Shown: one piece after another, positions 14,379 through 18,252 of the stretch
How positions within the stretch are numbered: the stretch's first letter is position 1
Layout: each line of letters opens with the position of its first letter
NCBI GenBank assembly: GCA_900542385.1
Contig: UQNP01000023.1
Location: forward strand, 1 to 18,252
Direction: 5' to 3'
DNA length: 18,252 nt
Source: an uncultured Eubacterium sp.
Lineage (GTDB): Bacteria > Bacillota > Clostridia > Peptostreptococcales > Anaerovoracaceae
Made by a program: the position numbers and the translations under genes
The notes under the pieces: generated by a model
What the model was told of the DNA's origin: nothing
The model's database searches: none
Seen by the model: the letters and a program-made list of their open reading frames with translations, nothing else

Positions 14379-14413
14379 CTGATCGCTATCGTCTATATCC
14401 TCTATTATATGTT

Positions 14414-16597
14414 TTACAGATGAAGCACCCTGTCTTTTATTTCCTGGGTCCTGCCCTGATTCCAGAACTGGGTTCCTATATATCCGCAGGTACGTCTTGC
14501 GACGAACATCTTATCCTGATCTCTGTTGCCGCAGTTAGGACATTCCCACACAAGTTTTCCCGAATCATCGGAAACGATCTTTATCTCGCCGTCGTATCCG
14601 CAGCTTTCGCAGTAATCACTCTTGGTGTTGAGCTCTGCGTATACGATGTTGTCATATATGAACTTCATTACCGAAAGCACTGCTTCTATGTTGTTCTGAA
14701 GGTTTGGAACTTCCACGTAGCTTATGGCGCCGCCCGGCGAAAGCTTCTGGAATTCCGACTCGAATTTCAGCTTGCTGAATGCGTCTATCTCCTCCGTAAC
14801 GTGTACGTGATAGCTGTTGGTTATGTAGTTTTTGTCCGTAACACCCTTTATTATGCCGAATCTCTTTTGCAGACATTTTGCGAATTTGTACGTCGTCGAT
14901 TCCATCGGCGTGCCGTAAACGGAGTAGCTGATGCGTTCCGCAGCCTTCCATTCCGCACATTTGTCGTTAAGTCTCTGCATTACGGAAAGGGCAAATTTCT
15001 GACCTTCCGGCGATGTGTGAGTCTTGCCTGTCATCCTCACGCACATCTCGCACAATCCTGCGTATCCGAGGGATATGGTGGAATAGCCGTCGTAGAGCAG
15101 TTTATCTATCTTCTCGCCCTTTTTAAGTCTCGCCAGCGCGCCGTGCTGCCAGAGTATCGGCGCAACGTCGGATGTCGTGCCGAGAAGACGTTCGTGTCTG
15201 CATCTTAAAGCTCTGTGACAGAGTTCAAGTCTTTCATCGAGTATCTTCCAGAATCTGTCCATATCTCCCTGCGCCGAGCATGCCACGTCCACAAGGTTTA
15301 TGGTAACAACGCCCTGGTTGAATCTGCCGTAGTATTTTCGCGAGCCGTCCGGATTTCTCTGTCCGTCTTCAACAGTCGGGAATGAACGGCATCCCATGCA
15401 CGGATAAACATCGCCTTTTTTAAGCTGTCTCATTACCTTCGCAGAAATGTAGTCAGGCACCATGCGTTTTGCAGTGCACTTTGCCGCCAGCTCTGTAAGG
15501 TACCAGTAAGGCGCATCCTTAGTCACATTGTCTTCATCAAGTACATATACGAGTTTCGGAAATGCCGGCGTTATCCATACGCCTTTCTCGTTCTTCACTC
15601 CCTGCATTCTCTGTATCAGCACTTCCTCTATAAGCATAGCCAGGTCATCTCTCGTCCTTCCCTCAGGCACTTCATCAAGATACATGAACATCGTTACAAA
15701 CGGCGCCTGTCCGTTACATGTCATGAGAGTTATTAGCTGATACTGTATAGTCTGTATGCCGCTCTGGATCTCTTTTCTCAGTCTTCTTTCAACGACTTTC
15801 GAGATGATCTCCAGATCCATAGGTTCGCCGCATTCTTCTCTTTCGGCTATCACCTGCTCTCTTATCCTCTGTCTGCTCACATCTACGAATGGCGCAAGGT
15901 GCGAAAGGGTGAACGACTGTCCTCCATACTGATTGCTCGCTACCTGAGCCACTATCTGGGTGGTGATATTGCAGGCAGTCGAAAAGCTGTGCGGCTTTTC
16001 TATCAGTGTTTCGCTTATGACTGTCCCGTTCTGGAGCATATCTTCCAGATTAACGAGATCACAGTTGTGCTCTTTCTGCGCGAAATAATCGGAGTCGTGG
16101 AAATGGATTATACCTTCCTCATGAGCTTTTACGATCTCCTCAGGCAGGAGTATTCTCATTGTCAGATCCTTGCTGACCTCTCCGGCCATGTAATCTCTCT
16201 GAGTGGAGTTGATCACCGGATTTTTATTGGAATTTTCCTGATTTACTTCTTCGTTGATATTTTCTATGAGAGACAGGATACCATTGTCTGTAGTGTTTGA
16301 TTTGCGGGAAAGCTCTCTCTTATATCTGTATCTCACATATTTCTGAGCGACTTCATAACCGCGCATTTCCATGATTCCCGTTTCCACCATATCCTGTATA
16401 TCTTCTACATGCACTGCGTGAGTCATCTCGGCGATCTTTCCTGCCACCGTGTCCGCTATGGCCTGTATCTGGAATTCATTGAGCTTATGTATATTATCTA
16501 CCTCGTTGTTCGCCGCCTTTATGGCATTGACTATTTTCACAAGGTTGAAATCGACTTCTTCACCGTTTCTCTTTATAACTCTTACCTTTACATCCAT
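14414..16597 (-). CDS. nrdD: Anaerobic ribonucleoside-triphosphate reductase (class III)
   Basis: Reduces ribonucleoside triphosphates to deoxy forms under anaerobic conditions using a glycyl radical. The 727-aa protein starts with an ATP-cone allosteric domain (about 1-95; VIKRNGEEVDFNLVKIVNAI). The catalytic barrel follows, with LPEEIVKAHEEGIIHFHDSDY and GLCEMCVRMTGKTHTSPEG. Near the C-terminus is a zinc-binding pair of CxxC motifs (CESCGYDGE and CPNCGNRD), then RTCGYIGTQFW with Gly705 as the expected radical site. Length and order are normal. The start is supported by GGAGAAGGG. Activation needs the radical-SAM enzyme NrdG, often encoded next door. Here a terminator follows the stop codon and no nrdG is seen in the window. 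Upstream NrdR-like boxes suggest repression when dNTP levels are adequate. Confidence 0.96.
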   Translation of the reverse strand: MDVKVRVIKRNGEEVDFNLVKIVNAIKAANNEVDNIHKLNEFQIQAIADTVAGKIAEMTHAVHVEDIQDMVETGIMEMRGYEVAQKYVRYRYKRELSRKSNTTDNGILSLIENINEEVNQENSNKNPVINSTQRDYMAGEVSKDLTMRILLPEEIVKAHEEGIIHFHDSDYFAQKEHNCDLVNLEDMLQNGTVISETLIEKPHSFSTACNITTQIVAQVASNQYGGQSFTLSHLAPFVDVSRQRIREQVIAEREECGEPMDLEIISKVVERRLRKEIQSGIQTIQYQLITLMTCNGQAPFVTMFMYLDEVPEGRTRDDLAMLIEEVLIQRMQGVKNEKGVWITPAFPKLVYVLDEDNVTKDAPYWYLTELAAKCTAKRMVPDYISAKVMRQLKKGDVYPCMGCRSFPTVEDGQRNPDGSRKYYGRFNQGVVTINLVDVACSAQGDMDRFWKILDERLELCHRALRCRHERLLGTTSDVAPILWQHGALARLKKGEKIDKLLYDGYSTISLGYAGLCEMCVRMTGKTHTSPEGQKFALSVMQRLNDKCAEWKAAERISYSVYGTPMESTTYKFAKCLQKRFGIIKGVTDKNYITNSYHVHVTEEIDAFSKLKFESEFQKLSPGGAISYVEVPNLQNNIEAVLSVMKFIYDNIVYAELNTKSDYCESCGYDGEIKIVSDDSGKLVWECPNCGNRDQDKMFVARRTCGYIGTQFWNQGRTQEIKDRVLHL

Positions 16598-16748
16598 GTC
16601 CCTTCTCCTCTCATAGTAAATTCAAATTCCTCTGTTGGCGCGATATGCAGCCGGTATGATTCTCTCGATGACATATTGCGGCAGTTCTTGCGGCAATGCG
16701 GCGAGCACGGCGGCGTTTTGCTGCCTTGCTGCTCGCACAATGTGCCGT
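16598..16748 (-). other. G+C-rich structured 5' leader of nrdD
   Basis: This leader has no ORF that I can support. On the minus strand GCGAGCA (16730-16736) pairs with TGCTCGC (16701-16707), enclosing a further partly paired GGCAGC / GCCGCC arm. Next come repeats of TGCCGCAA (TTGCGGCA on the plus strand at 16676-16683 and 16688-16695, with a related ATGCGGCG at 16696-16703). The composition is clearly more G+C-rich than the flanking A/T-rich promoter region. It matches no riboswitch consensus that I know. It could be a regulatory RNA fold or a decayed sequence. Confidence 0.4.
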
Positions 16749-16777
16749 ATTATATACTTTTTACAACATTTCTTCAA
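16749..16777 (-). promoter_or_regulatory. Proximal sigma-A promoter (P2) of nrdD
   Basis: On the minus strand TTGAAG (16772-16777) is followed after exactly 17 bases by a consensus TATAAT (16749-16754). Transcription would start near 16742, giving a leader of about 145 bases that begins with the G+C-rich hairpin. One NrdR-like box lies ten bases upstream of this -35. Confidence 0.6.
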
Positions 16778-16786
16778 TCATTTTAT

Positions 16787-16800
16787 AAACTATATATTCC
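16787..16800. promoter_or_regulatory. NrdR-like box, proximal copy
   Basis: AAACTATATATTCC contains the CTATATAT core of the NrdR box (consensus about acaCTATATATtgt). The core at 16790-16797 lies 42 bases from the core of the second copy, four helical turns, as expected for paired NrdR boxes that bind on one DNA face. Confidence 0.6.
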
Positions 16801-16828
16801 ATATCATTGTGATGTTTTTAAAAACCCG

Positions 16829-16844
16829 ATACTATATATAGTAC
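16829..16844. promoter_or_regulatory. NrdR-like box, distal copy, inside a longer palindrome
   Basis: ACTATATATAGT (16831-16842) is a perfect palindrome matching the NrdR box core. It sits at the predicted start of transcription from the distal nrdD promoter. It is flanked by AAACCCG (16822-16828) and CGGGTTT (16845-16851), so the whole 30 bases form a near-perfect inverted repeat followed on the minus strand by five T. It could also act as a terminator for read-through from the tRNA gene. Confidence 0.68.
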
Positions 16845-16852
16845 CGGGTTTC

Positions 16853-16881
16853 ATTATATTATTCTGTAGAAAAAAAGTCAA
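16853..16881 (-). promoter_or_regulatory. Distal sigma-A promoter (P1) of nrdD
   Basis: On the minus strand TTGACT (16876-16881) and TATAAT (16853-16858) are 17 bases apart, near-perfect consensus. Transcription would start near 16846, inside the palindrome that contains the distal NrdR-like box, so a bound repressor would block it directly. Confidence 0.72.
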
Positions 16882-16937
16882 GTATGGATGCTGCTGATTC
16901 AATGTATTTTTATGTTTTTTTGCCTTCAAGTCTGCAT

Positions 16938-16982
16938 AAAAAAACACCGAAACCTTTCCTTCTCCGTAAAATTCCGGTGTTT
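16938..16982 (-). terminator. Terminator of the tRNA-Arg gene
   Basis: On the minus strand AAACACCG (16975-16982) pairs with CGGTGTTT (16942-16949). The stem extends by G-T and A-T pairs, with a loop of about 19 bases, and a run of seven T follows (16938-16944). It starts two bases after the encoded CCA end. Confidence 0.85.
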
Positions 16983-16983
16983 A

Positions 16984-17060
16984 TGGCGTCCCTGGGGCGA
17001 TTCGAACGCCCGGCACCTGCTTTAGGAGAGCAGTGCTCTATCCAGCTGAGCTACAGAGAC
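16984..17060 (-). tRNA. tRNA-Arg, anticodon CCT (reads AGG)
   Basis: All four arms can be drawn: acceptor GTCTCTG with CAGGGAC (one G-T pair), D stem GCTC/GAGC, anticodon stem CTGCT/AGCAG around loop CTCCTAA, T stem GGGCG/CGCCC around TTCGAAT. The anticodon CCT lies at 17024-17026. The discriminator is G and CCA is encoded in the gene (16984-16986). The total length is 77 bases. Confidence 0.96.
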
Positions 17061-17129
17061 ATATAAATCATTTATCAAGCGTCGGCATCCGATCTCAGAT
17101 TTTCTCATCTGCATTTACCGCACTTTCTT

Positions 17130-17159
17130 ATAATAGCATACCTGTCTTCCGATTTTCAA
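17130..17159 (-). promoter_or_regulatory. Predicted promoter of tRNA-Arg
   Basis: On the minus strand TTGAAA (17154-17159) is 18 bases from TATTAT (17130-17135). Transcription would begin near 17123, about 63 bases before the mature tRNA. It is divergent from the exporter promoter, whose -35 starts 44 bases away. Confidence 0.5.
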
Positions 17160-17202
17160 GTGCTTGTGTGAGAAAGACCAAACAAAATCAAAAGTCCTTA
17201 TC

Positions 17203-17231
17203 TTTACACGCATCATACTTGACGGTATAAT
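17203..17231 (+). promoter_or_regulatory. Sigma-A promoter of the LysE-family exporter
   Basis: TTTACA (17203-17208), a 17-base spacer, and a consensus TATAAT (17226-17231). The predicted start of transcription (17237-17239) is only two to four bases before the ATG at 17241, leaving no room for a ribosome binding site. Confidence 0.72.
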
Positions 17232-17240
17232 TATTCCGTT

Positions 17241-17864
17241 ATGGGATATTTTTTGCAAGGTCTGACCATGGGACTCGCCTATGTAGCGCCCATAGGTCTT
17301 CAAAATCTTTTTGTTATAAATTCGGCACTGGCGCACACACGCCGCCGCGCTCTGATCACGGCTCTGATCGTGATTTTTTTCGATGTCACTTTAGCCCTCG
17401 CCTGCTTCTTTGGGATAGGTGCACTCATGGAGCGTTTTCAATTGCTCAATATGATGATCCTGCTTGCAGGCGGTATCATCGTAGTCCTCATAGGTATAAG
17501 CCTGCTGAGATCCAGACCCGAAGATCAAGCCGTATCCAATGCCGAAACATCAATCGCTAAAACATCTATAAATAAGACGATCTGTTCCGCCTGCGTCGTG
17601 ACATGGTTCAACCCTCAGGCTCTCATAGACGGAACTATGATGCTGGGTGCCTTTCACGCAGCCCTGCCCGCTTCAAAAGGCGCTCTTTTCATGATCGGTG
17701 TCGCCTCCGCTTCGTGTCTGTGGTTTGCCGGCCTCACTCTCATCATTTCCATATCAAGCCGCCGCTTTAGTCCTAAGCTCCTTAGAATAATAAACATAGT
17801 GTGCGGGATCATTATAATTTTTTACGGTATGCGGCTCCTTTTTAGCTTCATTCAATCGCTCTGA
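17241..17864 (+). CDS. LysE/ArgO-family amino acid exporter
   Basis: A 207-aa membrane protein of the LysE family, which exports lysine, arginine or related amino acids. The N-terminal GYFLQGLTMGLAYVAPIGLQ followed by NLFVINSAL matches the family's first helix and Gln-Asn motif (in ArgO, PLGPQNAFV). VTWFNPQALIDGTMMLGAF corresponds to the conserved WLNPH-type loop. Hydrophobic segments near 3-26, 38-60, 67-88, 118-142, 147-172 and 180-204 fit six helices, with a polar loop at about 90-112. Length is normal. The start is chosen because alignment with ArgO needs the first nine residues. The next ATG (17268) has a weak AAGG upstream but would remove part of helix 1. The neighbouring divergent tRNA-Arg is probably coincidental. 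The substrate is inferred from family only. Confidence 0.87.
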   Translation: MGYFLQGLTMGLAYVAPIGLQNLFVINSALAHTRRRALITALIVIFFDVTLALACFFGIGALMERFQLLNMMILLAGGIIVVLIGISLLRSRPEDQAVSNAETSIAKTSINKTICSACVVTWFNPQALIDGTMMLGAFHAALPASKGALFMIGVASASCLWFAGLTLIISISSRRFSPKLLRIINIVCGIIIIFYGMRLLFSFIQSL

Positions 17865-18015
17865 TCACGCAGCACTGTGCCCGGAGTCCAGAGACCTAAT
17901 GCATTTCAAAGCTCCAAAGCTCTGATGTGAAGAAATGTCAAACATCGCCTCAAGGACTTTCGGGGATCTTCTGTATACCGATACCGGGTATGTATGGTTA
18001 TTTTTATCAAATCGG

Positions 18016-18038
18016 CTGAAAAAAAGGCTTTTTTTCAG
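18016..18038 (+). terminator. A/T-rich hairpin, possible terminator of the exporter gene
   Basis: CTGAAAAAAA (18016-18025) and TTTTTTTCAG (18029-18038) form a perfect 10-bp stem around GGC. It is weak in G+C and 150 bases after the exporter stop codon. It has no separate T run on the plus strand, so termination is uncertain. Confidence 0.3.
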
Positions 18039-18049
18039 AAAATTATACG

Positions 18050-18243
18050 TTATGTAAACCAATATTTTCATATAATAATAAATTTACAGTGTCTGCCTCA
18101 TCTTTTCGCTTCTTTTTCAGCAAATATATTATGATACCACGTGTTTTATACGCAAATAAATATTTATCATAATTTTCTGATCAATTAAATTCTGAAAATA
18201 TCCACTGAAATCTCCATTTTTGATAAAAGCGTGGTTTACATAA
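18050..18243. repeat. 12-bp perfect inverted repeat bounding a 194-bp A/T-rich stretch
   Basis: TTATGTAAACCA (18050-18061) and TGGTTTACATAA (18232-18243) are exact inverted copies. The enclosed sequence is A/T-rich and non-coding. It may be a MITE-like element (no clear target duplication is seen) or two binding sites for one regulator near the promoter of a gene beyond the window. Confidence 0.5.
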
Positions 18244-18252
18244 TGCAAACGC

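Larger units (their letters stand above)
17865..18252. other. Intergenic tail without a convincing gene
   Basis: These 388 bases become very A/T-rich after about 18000. A 68-codon minus-strand reading frame ends exactly at the exporter's stop codon but lacks a ribosome binding site and any family resemblance. Apart from the hairpin and inverted repeat listed separately I see short direct repeats (AAAGCTC twice near 17909-17924, ATACCG/ATACCGG near 17975-17987), but nothing I can name. The next gene lies outside the window. Confidence 0.5.

Noticed and set aside
14224..14413. Remnant of nrdG after nrdD
   Set aside because: No cysteine-triad frame or other NrdG resemblance in any minus-strand frame. 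The sequence holds a terminator instead.
14267..15208. Long plus-strand reading frame of 313 codons
   Set aside because: Antisense to the certain nrdD gene over most of its length, no ribosome binding site, and a composition typical of a shadow frame.
16598..16748. Cobalamin riboswitch before nrdD
   Set aside because: The B12-box (GCCACTG) and other core elements are not present, and class III reductase does not use cobalamin.
17865..18071. 68-codon minus-strand reading frame ending at the exporter's stop codon
   Set aside because: No ribosome binding site, no recognisable family, and its upstream half lies in A/T-rich DNA. The tail-to-tail stop is suggestive but not enough.
1..18252. CRISPR array, insertion sequence or phage genes
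   Set aside because: No regularly spaced repeats, transposase, integrase or phage-like proteins were seen. The only repeats are the short ones listed.

Overview
The window looks like a chromosomal segment from an anaerobic, low-to-moderate G+C Firmicute of the Clostridia. The signs are strong AGGAGG-type ribosome binding sites, sigma-A promoters, frequent ATA codons, a class III (oxygen-sensitive) ribonucleotide reductase and clostridial-type biosynthetic proteins. A Family XIII / Anaerovoracaceae-like source is a guess from style only.

Left arm (1-3247, minus strand): the N-terminal half of a water-forming NADH oxidase runs off the left edge. Upstream of it lies a tightly packed four-gene operon: phosphodiester glycosidase, a 66-aa membrane protein, a PAP2 phosphatase and a zinc-dependent phospholipase C-like protein. 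Three of these four proteins belong to families that cut phosphoester-type bonds in lipids or envelope polymers.

Centre (3385-11745, plus strand): an aromatic amino acid operon, aroF-tyrA-aroB-aroA-aroC-pheA-aroE/K, covers DAHP to chorismate to prephenate and on to the Phe and Tyr precursors. Only 3-dehydroquinate dehydratase is missing. A good sigma-A promoter is followed by a leader with a 28-codon ORF whose core reads FFAAVYFYFYFTFF. It overlaps mutually exclusive RNA hairpins that end in an intrinsic terminator before aroF. This is a complete ribosome-mediated attenuator sensing Phe and Tyr, the products of the tyrA and pheA branches, and it is the most interesting system here. The operon ends at a strong terminator.

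Right of centre (11760-14227, plus strand): a DUF1847 cysteine-motif protein, a Vat-type (streptogramin A O-acetyltransferase-like) hexapeptide acetyltransferase and two GNAT acetyltransferases form a probable four-gene operon ending at a clear terminator.

Right arm (14325-17060, minus strand): nrdD has its own terminator but no adjacent nrdG. It has two predicted promoters, a pair of NrdR-like boxes 42 bp apart, and a G+C-rich, structured 5' leader. Upstream is a tRNA-Arg(CCT) gene with its own promoter and terminator. Divergent from it is a LysE/ArgO-family amino acid exporter whose promoter lies so close to the start codon that the mRNA may be leaderless. The last 388 bases hold no convincing gene. 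They contain an A/T-rich hairpin and a 12-bp perfect inverted repeat bounding a 194-bp stretch.
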